Source: CAINDZ01 sp041908585 (GTDB taxonomy: Bacteria > Krumholzibacteriota > Krumholzibacteriia > LZORAL124-64-63). Taken from it: a stretch of DNA of 64,000 nucleotides. The stretch is from contig JAYRFB010000201.1 of NCBI GenBank assembly GCA_041908585.1, forward strand, positions 1-64,000, written 5' to 3'. Below are positions 54,443 through 62,980 of the stretch, piece after piece. The translations under genes and the position numbers were made by a program. Each line of letters starts with the position of its first letter. The first letter of the stretch is position 1. Under the pieces are notes generated by a model. It made no database searches, was not told the origin of the DNA, and worked only from the letters and a program-made list of their open reading frames with translations.

Positions 54443-55042
54443 ATGAAGAGAAAGCTCACGACGATCGTCGCGCTGCTGGCCCTTGCTGTGGCCGGCACCG
54501 CGTTCGCCAACGCCCTGGACAACCCGGGCTTCGAGACCGGCGACCTGACCGCCTGGCAGTCGCTGGGCGGCAATGCCAGCGCCACGATCTCGGTGGTGTC
54601 CGACAACGGCCCGAGCGCCCCCGGCAGCCACTGCGCGTACATGGCCAACTTCGGCCAGGCCGTCGGCCTGACGCTGAAGCAGACCACCGTGCCGGGCACC
54701 GCCATCGGCGGGCTGGTCACCTGGACGTTCGACCTCAAGCTGGGCCAGGCCGGGCTGGGCGGCGTTTTCTTCGTGCAGATCTTCGCCGAGCAGTCGGGCG
54801 TGGGCATCGTCGGCGGGTCGGGCCTGCTGGGCAACTACACGCCCGCCGGCTGGCAGACGTTCACCGGCTCGTTCATGGCGCCTCCGGGCACCGACTTCCT
54901 GACGATCCAGTTCATGGCCAACACGGGCGCCGTCGTGGGCGGCAGCTCGACGATGTACGTGGACAACGTCAAGCTCGAGCAGGAGGGCATCGTCTCCACC
55001 GAGTCCGCAACCTGGGGCGGCATCAAGGGCCTGTTCCGCTAG
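54443..55042 (+). CDS. Exported carbohydrate-binding-like protein ending in a GxIKxLFR tail
   Basis: The 199-residue protein has a signal peptide (about 1-22) and one beta-sandwich domain (about 24-180) of the CBM4/9-like group: NPGFETGDLTAWQS at its start and STMYVDNVKLEQ at its end. The last 15 residues, STESATWGGIKGLFR, are not part of the domain. ATG with GGAGG seven bases upstream, 54 bases after the GH16 gene, so probably in one operon with it. The tail is shared with the protein at 62981-63928. Confidence 0.8.
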   Translation: MKRKLTTIVALLALAVAGTAFANALDNPGFETGDLTAWQSLGGNASATISVVSDNGPSAPGSHCAYMANFGQAVGLTLKQTTVPGTAIGGLVTWTFDLKLGQAGLGGVFFVQIFAEQSGVGIVGGSGLLGNYTPAGWQTFTGSFMAPPGTDFLTIQFMANTGAVVGGSSTMYVDNVKLEQEGIVSTESATWGGIKGLFR

Positions 55043-55068
55043 ACCCTGGCACATCCGGACGCTTTGGA

Positions 55069-55106
55069 GGAGGGGCCGCCTTGCACCAGGCGGCCCCTCC
55101 GTTCTT
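55069..55106 (+). terminator. Hairpin after the GH16 operon
   Basis: A 13-base stem (55069-55081 and 55088-55100), six-base loop, then GTTCTT. Confidence 0.8.
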
Positions 55107-55200
55107 CAGGCGGCAGCGGCGGTGACGTCGCTTCGGCGGTAGACATGTGGTTGTCCGGCGCCACACCCGCTCACGCCACTTCCGGGACCGGAGACATCTC

Positions 55201-55803
55201 GTGGACTCGCCAACTCCCATTCCGTCGGTCCCCGTGTTCCCGCTGGACGACTACTTCGTCTTCCCGGGCTCGGTGACGCCGCTCCACGTGTTCGAGACGC
55301 GTTATCGCCAGATGATGCGCGACCTGATGGACAGCAGCGGGCGCTTCGTCATGGCGCCCACCGACCCGTCGCAGGCGCGCGATCCCGGCGCGGGCGGGTC
55401 GCCACCGCTGCCGGAGCTGGGCACGCTGGTGGAGATCCTGCGCACCGAGGAACTCGAGGACGGCCGCTGGCTGGTGCTCCTGCTCGCGTTGGCCCGCGTG
55501 AGGCTGGCGGAAGTGCCCAGCGACCGGCTCTACCGCCGGGCGGAAGCGCAGCTGCTCGCCGAGCCGGAACCGGACGGGCCGGCGCCGGATGCGGCGGGGC
55601 TGCGCGCGGCGCTGTTCACGGCGCTGCAGCAGGCATCCGACGGCATCGCTGTCGAGCTGCCGGAGGATGTCCCGACGGGGCGGCTGGCCGACCTGCTGCT
55701 GCAGGCGCTGCCGCTGGAGCCGGCGCGGCGGCGGCAGGCGTTCGCGGAGCTGGACCCGGAAGCCCGAGCGCGGCTGGCGCTGGGCTGGTTCACACCAGCA
55801 TGA
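55201..55803 (+). CDS. Lon N-terminal (substrate-binding) domain protein
   Basis: The 200-residue protein matches the LON N-domain: VPVFPLDDYFVFPGSVTPLHVFETRYRQMMRDLMD at the start, followed by the GTLVEILRTEELEDGRWLVLL strand pair. It lacks the AAA and protease domains, as in the stand-alone Lon-domain proteins of many bacteria. GTG start with GGAG seven bases upstream. The role is unknown; peptide or protein binding is expected. Its end overlaps the convergent small membrane protein by 14 bases. Confidence 0.88.
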   Translation: MDSPTPIPSVPVFPLDDYFVFPGSVTPLHVFETRYRQMMRDLMDSSGRFVMAPTDPSQARDPGAGGSPPLPELGTLVEILRTEELEDGRWLVLLLALARVRLAEVPSDRLYRRAEAQLLAEPEPDGPAPDAAGLRAALFTALQQASDGIAVELPEDVPTGRLADLLLQALPLEPARRRQAFAELDPEARARLALGWFTPA

Positions 55804-56101
55804 AGAGCGCCGCCATCGCCAGCGCTGCCGCTCGAGCCAGCGCGCGCGCGCGCGGCGAGAGGCCCGGCTGCGACGCGGCGCGCCAGCCGGCCACGGCGAT
55901 GAGCACGTTGTAGGGCACCGGCAGGAAATGGATGACCAGGGCGATCGCCGAGGCGGCAGCCCCGTCCGTGGTCAGCCAGATCGACAGCGCCAATGCCGAG
56001 CACCCCGCGTTGAGCATGAGCCCGCGCAGCAGGCCCCAGGTACCGAGCGTCTCGGCCAGCGACAGGCGTCCCTCCCACAGATCGCGCAGGATGGCCAACA
56101 T
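55790..56101 (-). CDS. Small membrane protein
   Basis: A 103-residue frame with ATG and GGGAG six bases upstream. Three hydrophobic segments (about 22-45, 48-70, 80-103) cover most of its length after a charged start (RDLWEGRLSLAETLG). No family recognised. Its end overlaps the Lon-domain gene by 14 bases, convergent. Confidence 0.6.
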   Translation of the reverse strand: MLAILRDLWEGRLSLAETLGTWGLLRGLMLNAGCSALALSIWLTTDGAAASAIALVIHFLPVPYNVLIAVAGWRAASQPGLSPRARALARAAALAMAALFMLV

Positions 56102-56162
56102 TCCCACTCCCCCGGGCCTTCCCGGCGACGATGCCGCTGCAGGCGCGCGCCGCCTCGCAACA

Positions 56163-56193
56163 GGGCCCCGGGCGACTGGCGTCCGGGGCCCCT
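56163..56193 (-). terminator. Hairpin after the OmpA-family gene
   Basis: A nine-base stem (56163-56171 and 56183-56191) with an 11-base loop between the OmpA stop and the small membrane gene; no T run, so the assignment is tentative. Confidence 0.5.
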
Positions 56194-56217
56194 CGTGCTC
56201 GTCCCGCGTGCCTGGCC

Positions 56218-57678
56218 TCAGCGATCGGTGCGGACCAGCTCCACGCGGCGGTTCGCCTGGCGACCCGCGTCGGTGGTGTTGTCGGCCACCGGCAGGTCCT
56301 CCCCGTAGCCGACGGCGGTCATCCGCTCCGGCTCCACGCCGGCGCCGATCAGGTACTCGCGCACGGACTCGGCGCGCTGCGCCGACAGGTTCCGGTTGGC
56401 CTCGGCCGCGCCCACGTTGTCCGTGTGGCCCTGCACCTCGACCTTCACCATCGGCCAGGCCTTCAGCGACGCGGCCACCTCCTCGAGCACCGTCACCGAC
56501 GACGGGTCGAGCTGCGCCGAGCCGGTCTTGAACCGCACGCCCTTGAGCACCATCGCGGCCTTGATCTCCGCGGCCTGCGGGCAGCCGTCGGCGCCCACCT
56601 TGACGCCGGCCGGCGTGTCCGGGCACAGGTCGGCGGCATCGTTCACGCCGTCGCCGTCGTTGTCGGCCTCCGGGCAGCCGTCCTGGTCCTGGAACCCGTC
56701 CGGGTCCTCCGCCTGGTCCGGGCACTTGTCGTTGACGTCGAGGACGCCGTCGCCGTCGTTGTCCGGATCCGGGCAGCCGTCCTCGTCGCGGAAGCCGTCG
56801 CGGTCCTCCGGATCGTTGGGGCAGCCGTCCACGGCGTCGGGCACGCCGTCGCTGTCGTTGTCCAGGTCCGGGCAGCCGTCGGTGTCCTGCCAGCCGTCCA
56901 TGTCCTCGGCCGCCTCGGGGCAGACGTCGACGTCGTCGAGGATGCCGTCGCCATCGCTGTCCTTGCTGCCGCCCCAGTACCAGGCGAAGCCGGCGTAGGC
57001 CTCGAGGATGCCGTTGTTGGCATCGACCTCGGCAGGGCCCCAGAGGTTGCCCGTGCCGACGTTGTCGAGGTCGTTGTCGATGATCTGCGTGTAGCGCGCG
57101 CCCAGGTCGAGGCTGGAGTTCTCGCCGACGAACCACTCCACGCCGGCGCTGAGCGTGCCGGTCAGGTTCTGGCCGTGCAGGATGTGGCTGCGGCCGCTCG
57201 CATCGTAGCCGTGCAGCACCTCGCCGTCGGGCATGAGGCCGACGCCGTCGACGCCGTTCTCGTCGCGCACGCGCGTGTCGAGGTAGCCCGCGTAGAGCCC
57301 GGCGTACGGCACGAACCTCGACTCGGGCGCGAAGTGGCGCCGCACGCCGATCATCCCGTGCAGCGTCGTCGTGTAGAAGGCATGCACGCTCTTGAACGTG
57401 AGGCCGGCGTCCTCGCCGCGGTCCGCGCCGGGGCGGATCCAGCCGTACTTCAGGCCCGCCTCGAGCGACCACTCCGGCGTCAACCCGTTGCGGATCCACA
57501 GCGTCCCGTCCTGGTCGACGTTCGAATAGTCGTGATCGCCGCCGACCAGCTTCTGCATGCCGAGCTGGAAGCCGACGCCCCAGCGCTCGCTGAGGTCATC
57601 GGCCGAGGCCGGACCGGCGGCGAGCAGCAGCGTCGAGGCCAGCATGGCTGCGCAGGCCCAGGCACAGGATTTCCTCAT
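56218..57678 (-). CDS. ompA: OmpA-family porin with thrombospondin type 3 repeats
   Basis: The 486-residue protein has a signal peptide (about 1-25), an N-terminal outer-membrane beta-barrel (about 30-235), four thrombospondin type 3 calcium-binding repeats (about 240-360, DSDGDGILDDVDVCPE... DxDxDG) and an OmpA/MotB peptidoglycan-binding domain (about 370-486; VEVQGHTDNVG, NRNLSAQRAESVREYL). The start ATG has GGAGG seven bases upstream; two earlier starts add only five residues. It links outer membrane to cell wall. Such TSP3-OmpA proteins are common in myxobacterial and FCB genomes. Confidence 0.94.
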   Translation of the reverse strand: MRKSCAWACAAMLASTLLLAAGPASADDLSERWGVGFQLGMQKLVGGDHDYSNVDQDGTLWIRNGLTPEWSLEAGLKYGWIRPGADRGEDAGLTFKSVHAFYTTTLHGMIGVRRHFAPESRFVPYAGLYAGYLDTRVRDENGVDGVGLMPDGEVLHGYDASGRSHILHGQNLTGTLSAGVEWFVGENSSLDLGARYTQIIDNDLDNVGTGNLWGPAEVDANNGILEAYAGFAWYWGGSKDSDGDGILDDVDVCPEAAEDMDGWQDTDGCPDLDNDSDGVPDAVDGCPNDPEDRDGFRDEDGCPDPDNDGDGVLDVNDKCPDQAEDPDGFQDQDGCPEADNDGDGVNDAADLCPDTPAGVKVGADGCPQAAEIKAAMVLKGVRFKTGSAQLDPSSVTVLEEVAASLKAWPMVKVEVQGHTDNVGAAEANRNLSAQRAESVREYLIGAGVEPERMTAVGYGEDLPVADNTTDAGRQANRRVELVRTDR

Positions 57679-57867
57679 GTTCATCCCTCCCACGCGGTTT
57701 CGACCGCGCGATTCGGCTGGTTGCCGTTCCGGATTGGCTCGGTCCCAATACTTAGGCCACTGCCGCGGTTTGATCCAGCTATTTCTGACCGCCGCGGGCG
57801 CGGTTGCCGACGCGACGGGCGCAAGCTAAGGTGCTGCAAACGCGCAGCAACCCCGACGGAGGCTTCG

Positions 57868-58887
57868 ATGACCGACCCGACACCCACCAGGCCCTGGGCC
57901 GGCCACCGGCTGGCCGCGGAACTGGACGTGGCCCTGGCCGCGGTTCGCGAGGCCGCGTCGCTGTGCCACGAGGTGGGCGCCGGCGTCGATCGCGGCGAGC
58001 TGGCCAAGCCCGACCGCAGCCCCGTGACGGTGGCCGACTTCGGGGCCCAGGCGCTGGTCTGCCGCTCGCTGGCAGAGGCGTTTCCCGGCGACCCGGTGAT
58101 GGGCGAGGAGGGTTCCGCCGGGCTGCTCGCGCCCGGCAACGAGACGCTGCTGGCGCGCGTGACATCGCTCGTGGCGGCCCGGCGGCCCGGCGCCTCGGCC
58201 GCCGACGTCTGCGCCTGGATCGATCGCGGCGCGCTGGATCGCGCGACCCCGCGCTTCTGGACGCTGGACCCGGTCGACGGCACGAAGGGCTTCCTGCGCG
58301 GCGGTCAGTACGCCGTCGCGCTGGCCCTGATCGTGGACGGCGAGCTGGCCGTGTCGGCGATGGGCTGCCCGAGCCTGGGCGAATCGGCGGAAGGGCCGGC
58401 CGGCGCCGGCTCCCTGTTCGCGGCCGTGGCCGGCGGCGGCGCCTGGCAGCTTCCGCTGAGGGGCGACGGACCGGCGCACCGCCTGCGCACGCGCGCGACG
58501 GACGACCCTTCGCGCCTGCGGTTCTGCGAGTCGGTGGAGGCCGCCCACTCCTCGCACGGCAACGCGGCGCGCGTGGTGGCCCTGCTGGGCGCGGCGACGG
58601 CCCCGGCGCGCCTGGACAGCCAGGCGAAATACGGCGTCGTGGCGCGCGGCGAGGCCGACGCCTACCTGCGCATGCCCAACCGCGCGGACTACGCCGAGAA
58701 CATCTGGGACCACGGGCCCGGCGCCCTGATCGTGACCGAGGCGGGGGGCGCGGTGACGGACATCGCCGGCCGCCCTCTCGATTTCTCGCTGGGCGCCAAG
58801 CTGGAGCACAACCGGGGCGTCGTCGCCTCGAGCGGGCCGGCGCACGGCGCCATCATCGCCGCGATCCGGGGCCTGGGCCTGGCCTGA
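57868..58887 (+). CDS. cysQ: 3'(2'),5'-bisphosphate nucleotidase/inositol monophosphatase-family (HAL2/CysQ-like)
   Basis: The 339-residue enzyme is a lithium-sensitive phosphatase-family protein: metal sites GEEGSAG, DPVDGTKGFLRG, and DHGPGALIVTEAGG. The wording FLRGG and the length (over 330) match the HAL2/SAL1 type, which dephosphorylates PAP from sulfate assimilation, better than inositol phosphatase. ATG with GGAGG five bases upstream. It is divergent from ompA. Confidence 0.92.
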   Translation: MTDPTPTRPWAGHRLAAELDVALAAVREAASLCHEVGAGVDRGELAKPDRSPVTVADFGAQALVCRSLAEAFPGDPVMGEEGSAGLLAPGNETLLARVTSLVAARRPGASAADVCAWIDRGALDRATPRFWTLDPVDGTKGFLRGGQYAVALALIVDGELAVSAMGCPSLGESAEGPAGAGSLFAAVAGGGAWQLPLRGDGPAHRLRTRATDDPSRLRFCESVEAAHSSHGNAARVVALLGAATAPARLDSQAKYGVVARGEADAYLRMPNRADYAENIWDHGPGALIVTEAGGAVTDIAGRPLDFSLGAKLEHNRGVVASSGPAHGAIIAAIRGLGLA

Positions 58888-58911
58888 GGCGCAGGTGCCG
58901 GGGCCCGACGT

Positions 58912-59493
58912 TCAGCGGAAGCGCGGCTCCGCCCCGGGCGTCTCGCGGTAGGCCGTCTCGCGCTTCGGCTGCCACTGCCCGGCGGCCTGCATGCGGCTGC
59001 TCACCGTCAGGCCTTCGGCGGTGCGGCGCCAGACGCCTTCCACCTTCGTGATCCCGCCGGCATCGCCCACGACATCCTCGAGCGTGACCAGCGAATCGCC
59101 CGCCGCCGTCATGGTGCCGACGGTATGGAAGCCGGCGGTGGTCACGTACCAATAGCGGATGGAGCCGGTCGAGGCATCCCAGGTGACAAGCGATTCGCCG
59201 CCGTAGTCGCCGCCGTTGATCGAGTGGGTGATGCGCACCGCCTTGCCGCCGAGCACGGTCTCCCACTTCTGGATGTCCACCGCCGCGCCCTCGTTGCCGG
59301 CCGGGCCCATGCTGGCGGTAAACGTCCGGTCGACATACGGCGCCAGCGGCGCCAGGCGCGCGTCGAGCTCGCCGGCCCTCGCCACCGTGCCGCCGGTCGC
59401 GACGGCGGCGAGCACCGCGCAGGCGAGCCGCCGGAAAAGGTCGCCGGCACCGGAACGGGCGATGAAGGAGTGACGACGGCGACAGGACTGCAT
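58912..59493 (-). CDS. Exported DUF1579-like protein
   Basis: A 193-residue protein with a twin-Arg-free signal (about 1-40). The mature part contains a lipocalin-like or DUF1579-type beta-barrel: YVDRTFTASM, WETVLGGKAVRITHSINGGDYGGESLVTWD and GFHTVGTMTA. No catalytic motif. GAGGT eight bases before ATG. Function unknown. Confidence 0.65.
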   Translation of the reverse strand: MQSCRRRHSFIARSGAGDLFRRLACAVLAAVATGGTVARAGELDARLAPLAPYVDRTFTASMGPAGNEGAAVDIQKWETVLGGKAVRITHSINGGDYGGESLVTWDASTGSIRYWYVTTAGFHTVGTMTAAGDSLVTLEDVVGDAGGITKVEGVWRRTAEGLTVSSRMQAAGQWQPKRETAYRETPGAEPRFR

Positions 59494-59605
59494 GGCGCGC
59501 ACCTCGCGGGAGGGGAAGGATTCGCCGCTGGCCCGGCCGCGGCGATTGGGGCATCCTTGGCAAGGTAGCGCCGGGCCATCGGGGCCGGCCACACGGGAGG
59601 ACGGG

Positions 59606-60847
59606 ATGATCGTCGTCATCGGCGCCGGGCCCGCGGGCCTGTTCGGCGCCATCACCGCGCGCGAACAGGCGCCGCACGTGCCGGTCATCGTCTGCGACCG
59701 GTCCGCGCGCGCGCTGGCCAAGGTCCTGGTCTCGGGCGGCGGGCGCTGCAACGTGACGCACGCCTGTTTCGACGCCAGGGAGCTGGCCACGCGCTACCCT
59801 CGCGGCGGACGCGAGCTGCGGGGCCCCCTGACGCGGTTCGGTCCGGCCGAGACGGTCGCCTGGTTCGCCGCACGCGGCGTGGCGCTGAAGACGGAGCCCG
59901 ACGGGCGCATGTTCCCGGTGACCGACGACGCGCGGACGGTGGCGGGCGCACTGCTGGAGGCCGCGCGCGGGGCAGGAGTCGAGCTTCGCCTGCGGCAGGG
60001 AGTGCGGGCGCTGCTCCCGCGGCAGGGCGGCGGCTACACGGTCGAGCTGGAAGGCGGGGACGAGCTCGCCGCCGCGCGCGTCCTGCTGGCGACCGGCGGG
60101 CGCACCTCGCGCGGCGACGGCGACGTAGCCGACGGCCACGCGCTGGCCGCGGCCCTGGGCCATGCGATCGTGCCGCCGGTGCCATCGCTGTTCAGCCTGG
60201 ACTGCGATGCGACCTGGCTGACCTCGCTGGCCGGGGTCGCGGTGCCCGACGCGGCGGTGGCCGTGGGCGAGGGCCGTGCCGCCGTGCAGAGGCGCGGCCC
60301 GGTGCTGGTCACGCACCGCGGGCTGAGCGGGCCCGCCGTGCTGGTGCTCTCGGCCTGGGCGGCGCGGTCGCTGCACGACTGCGGCTACAGGACGCAGCTG
60401 CGCGTCGACTGGCTGCCCGGCCTGCCCGCCGATGGCGCCGGCGAGATGCTGCAGGATTGGGCGCGCGGCCACGGCCGGCAGGAGATCCTGGCCGCAGGAC
60501 CAGGCGGCTTGCCGCGGCGGCTGTGGGCGGCGCTGGTCGCGCGGGCCGGCATCGCCGAGGGCGATCGCTGGGGCGACCTCGGGCGCGACGCGCGACGCCG
60601 CCTGGCCGACCTGCTGCGAGCCACGCGCCTGGACACGACCGGCCAGAGCACGCACAAGGAGGAGTTCGTCACCTGCGGCGGCGTCGACCTTCGCGAGGTC
60701 GACTTCCGCACGATGGAAAGCCGGCTGTCCCCCGGTCTTCACCTGGCAGGTGAAGTGCTGGACATCGACGGCGTGACGGGCGGCTTCAACTTCCAGTCCT
60801 GCTGGACCACCGGTCGGCTGGCCGGCCTGGCGCTGGCCCGAAGCTGA
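59606..60847 (+). CDS. BaiN/HI0933-family FAD-dependent oxidoreductase
   Basis: The 413-residue flavoprotein has the FAD-binding GAGPAGLFGAITA start, the family hallmark KVLVSGGGRCNVTHA, TGGRTSRGDGDVADGHALAAALGH and a C-terminal FNFQSCWTTGRLAG. Reaction in the family is reductive on unsaturated substrates for some members (BaiN) and unknown for most. GGGAGG five bases before the ATG. Single gene; no signal peptide. Confidence 0.92.
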   Translation: MIVVIGAGPAGLFGAITAREQAPHVPVIVCDRSARALAKVLVSGGGRCNVTHACFDARELATRYPRGGRELRGPLTRFGPAETVAWFAARGVALKTEPDGRMFPVTDDARTVAGALLEAARGAGVELRLRQGVRALLPRQGGGYTVELEGGDELAAARVLLATGGRTSRGDGDVADGHALAAALGHAIVPPVPSLFSLDCDATWLTSLAGVAVPDAAVAVGEGRAAVQRRGPVLVTHRGLSGPAVLVLSAWAARSLHDCGYRTQLRVDWLPGLPADGAGEMLQDWARGHGRQEILAAGPGGLPRRLWAALVARAGIAEGDRWGDLGRDARRRLADLLRATRLDTTGQSTHKEEFVTCGGVDLREVDFRTMESRLSPGLHLAGEVLDIDGVTGGFNFQSCWTTGRLAGLALARS

Positions 60848-60850
60848 CCT

Positions 60851-61402
60851 TCAGGCGCGCGCCTGGTCTGCGGCCTGCGCCGGTGCGACTCCCGGGCCGG
60901 CATCCGCGCTGGCGGACAGGACCCGCGACAGTTCCGCTTCCAGCGCCGCCAGCACCTCGGTCGCCTCGACAAGCCGCCGGCGCGACGCGGCGCGCGACAA
61001 GGCGCCCACCAGGGCGCCTTCCCGCGCCAGGACCCGCCGGGCCAGGTCCACACCCTCCGGCGTCAATGCCGCCAGCCGCGAGCGGCGGTGCCGCGGATTC
61101 CGGCGCCACTCGACCAGCCCCCGGGCGGTCATCGGCGCCAGCGTCTGCTGCACGTACTGCCGCGTGACCCCGTGGCGGGCGGCCAGGGCCGGGATCGCCT
61201 GGTGCCCGCCCTGGCGCAGGTGCAGCAACAGGGCGCGCTCACCAACCGACAGGCCGTCATCGGAGTGCAGTTGCCGGGCCGCGGCTTCCAGCCGGCCCGA
61301 CAGGCGGCGGACCGCTCCCATCAGGGTGCCGGCGGCGAACGCCGCCTGGGGATCGACAGAAGGAACCGACGATGGGCGGGCATGACGCGAATCGGGGGGC
61401 AC
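60851..61402 (-). CDS. MarR-family transcriptional regulator
   Basis: A 183-residue winged-helix protein. The helix-turn-helix lies around HQAIPALAARHGVTRQYVQQTL (about 67-90) and the wing around MTARGLVEWRRNPRHRRSRLAALTPEG. N-terminal helices and a longer Ala-rich C-terminal region flank it. The start is a GTG and is not supported by a strong SD; downstream starts are possible. It is divergent from the lipoprotein gene at 61733, with a rich operator region between. Confidence 0.85.
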   Translation of the reverse strand: MPPDSRHARPSSVPSVDPQAAFAAGTLMGAVRRLSGRLEAAARQLHSDDGLSVGERALLLHLRQGGHQAIPALAARHGVTRQYVQQTLAPMTARGLVEWRRNPRHRRSRLAALTPEGVDLARRVLAREGALVGALSRAASRRRLVEATEVLAALEAELSRVLSASADAGPGVAPAQAADQARA

Positions 61403-61470
61403 GTCGGTCCTTCCGGTGGCCAGAGGTGGCGGGGCGAGGGGCTGGCGCGACCTTGCGGCTTGCCACGCAC

Positions 61471-61490
61471 TATGTCAACATCATTGTCAA
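61471..61490 (-). promoter_or_regulatory. Paired repeat copy 3: TTGACAAT-N4-TTGACATA
   Basis: On the minus strand, TTGACAAT (61483-61490) and TTGACATA (61471-61478) are separated by four bases. It lies about 70 bases before the MarR start. Confidence 0.65.
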
Positions 61491-61565
61491 ATTGAACATG
61501 AGACAGGAACTATCTGTCCGGTTGGCGATTGCGCCAGAACACAATCTCGGCGGCACCTGGGTCAT

Positions 61566-61585
61566 TTGACAATTCTATTGACAAT
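61566..61585 (+). promoter_or_regulatory. Paired repeat copy 1: TTGACAAT-N4-TTGACAAT
   Basis: Two identical octamers (61566-61573 and 61578-61585), a 12-base period. Each contains a perfect -35 hexamer, but no -10 lies at the usual distance. Confidence 0.7.
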
Positions 61586-61617
61586 TAGAAGACAAGCATT
61601 CAACCCCACCTCCAACT

Positions 61618-61637
61618 TTGACAATCATATTGACATC
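61618..61637 (+). promoter_or_regulatory. Paired repeat copy 2: TTGACAAT-N4-TTGACATC
   Basis: The octamers at 61618-61625 and 61630-61637 repeat with the same 12-base period as copy 1, 52 bases further on. Confidence 0.7.
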
Positions 61638-61658
61638 ATAACGCCCGCTGGCGCCGCA

Positions 61659-61687
61659 TTGCTTCACATCGACCCGACCCGTAAGAT
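61659..61687 (+). promoter_or_regulatory. Candidate promoter of the 61733 lipoprotein gene
   Basis: TTGCTT (61659-61664), 17-base spacer, TAAGAT (61682-61687). Downstream of the repeats and 46 bases before the start codon. Confidence 0.4.
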
Positions 61688-61732
61688 GAACCATGCCTTC
61701 GCGCCTCCCCCGCATCTCGAGGAGTCCCTGCC

Positions 61733-62872
61733 GTGGCGTTGACCGTCCCCCGCCGGGAGCACCCGGCCCTGCGCTGCGTATCGACAGCGCTGCTGCTGGC
61801 CGCGATCGCCCTGCCGGGGGCGACCGGCTGCCGCAACGAGCGACCGACCATGCCGCCGGATGCCGACCTCTGGCGGGCCGCGGACCTGCCCTACCTGAAC
61901 GTGGGCACCAGCCTCGAGGCGATCGCGTTCGACGGGAATGCCGGCTACATCCTGGGCTCTGGCCTGGCCAAGGCGGGGACCGATTACCTCCTGCTGGCGC
62001 GAGATACCTCCGGGCACTGGCTCCAGCGCCGGCTGGCCGATCCGCCTGACAACGCCGTTCTCGTGGACCTGGCCGCCGGCGCCACGGGCGTGGTCGTGGG
62101 CGGCCAACTGCAGCAGGATCTCGAGCCGTGCCTGGTCCACGACGAGCGGAATGAGCTGGCGGCCTCCATCGCGAGGGCCGGCATCGGCATCGCCGTCATC
62201 GACGGCGACGATGCCTTGATGATCGCCGGCGGACAGGCGGTCGGCGGCGCCTTGTGGCTGAGCCGTGCTCCCGGCACCTGGTCCGTCGAGGCGACGCCGC
62301 TGAGCGCGACCCACGCAGGCGGCTTCGCGGACGTATTCGTGGCCGGCGAGCGCGCCTGGGCCTGCGGCTACGACGAGGGCTCGGACACGCCGCCTCTCGT
62401 GCTGGCCCTGGATCCGGCGGCCGGCACCTGGTCGCGGGTGCCGCTGGGTGAGGGCATCCTCGGTCGCACGTTGCGTTGCGTGGCCGCCCGCGACGACGGC
62501 ACGTTGCTCCTGGGCGGCCTCGCCGACGGCGGGTCCGGAAGCGCGCAGCCGTTCCTGCGCCTGCGCGAGCCGGGCGGCGGCTGGGTGGACCTGGAGATTC
62601 CCGACGTCGCGTTCCTGGGTTCGATCAACGACCTCCAGCCGGCCGCGGACGGAGCCTGGTACGCCGCGTGCGGCGGCACGACCGGCGCCGGCACGGATGG
62701 CCTGGCCACCATCCTGCGCGTGTCCGGGCGCGAGGTCAGCGCCGAGTTGACGCCGTTCCACGGCGCGATCCGCCAGCTGGGCCGCGATGCCGGCGGGCTG
62801 CTCCATGCGGTCGGCTACCGAATCACCTCCGGCGGCGGCCTGCACCAGCCGCTGTTGCTGACGCGCAATTGA
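61733..62872 (+). CDS. Lipoprotein with beta-propeller-like repeats
   Basis: The 379-residue protein starts at GTG with GAGGAG eight bases upstream and has a lipoprotein signal ending PGATGC. The mature part is made of repeated beta-rich units (e.g. LGSGLAKAGTDYLLLARD, ACGYDEGSDTPPLVLALD, LLLGGLADGGSGSAQPFLRL), the look of a seven-bladed propeller resembling bacterial WD/Kelch-type or photosystem-stability-like domains. It lacks an obvious catalytic motif. It is probably controlled by the divergent MarR protein through the repeats upstream. Function unknown. Confidence 0.7.
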   Translation: MALTVPRREHPALRCVSTALLLAAIALPGATGCRNERPTMPPDADLWRAADLPYLNVGTSLEAIAFDGNAGYILGSGLAKAGTDYLLLARDTSGHWLQRRLADPPDNAVLVDLAAGATGVVVGGQLQQDLEPCLVHDERNELAASIARAGIGIAVIDGDDALMIAGGQAVGGALWLSRAPGTWSVEATPLSATHAGGFADVFVAGERAWACGYDEGSDTPPLVLALDPAAGTWSRVPLGEGILGRTLRCVAARDDGTLLLGGLADGGSGSAQPFLRLREPGGGWVDLEIPDVAFLGSINDLQPAADGAWYAACGGTTGAGTDGLATILRVSGREVSAELTPFHGAIRQLGRDAGGLLHAVGYRITSGGGLHQPLLLTRN

Positions 62873-62980
62873 CGTTGACTCACCGGACCGCCGCCCGCGT
62901 GGCCCGCAAAATGCTCCCTTTCGTCCGCAAATGGGCGCTCCGGCCGCGAGGGAAGGCCGGGACGGACGGGAGAAGGCACC

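Larger units (their letters stand above)
61403..61732. other. 330-base divergent regulatory region with three paired TTGACA-type repeats
   Basis: The stretch between the MarR gene and the lipoprotein gene is AT-richer than its surroundings and has no gene. It carries three copies of TTGACAAT-N4-TTGACA(A/T) (listed separately) and a candidate promoter. Copy 3 points toward the MarR gene, copies 1 and 2 toward the lipoprotein gene. Confidence 0.7.

Noticed and set aside
55790..57499. 569-residue minus-strand frame joining the small membrane protein and the OmpA region
   Set aside because: Most of it is out of frame with the certain OmpA gene; only the last part with its own ribosome site is kept as a 103-residue gene.
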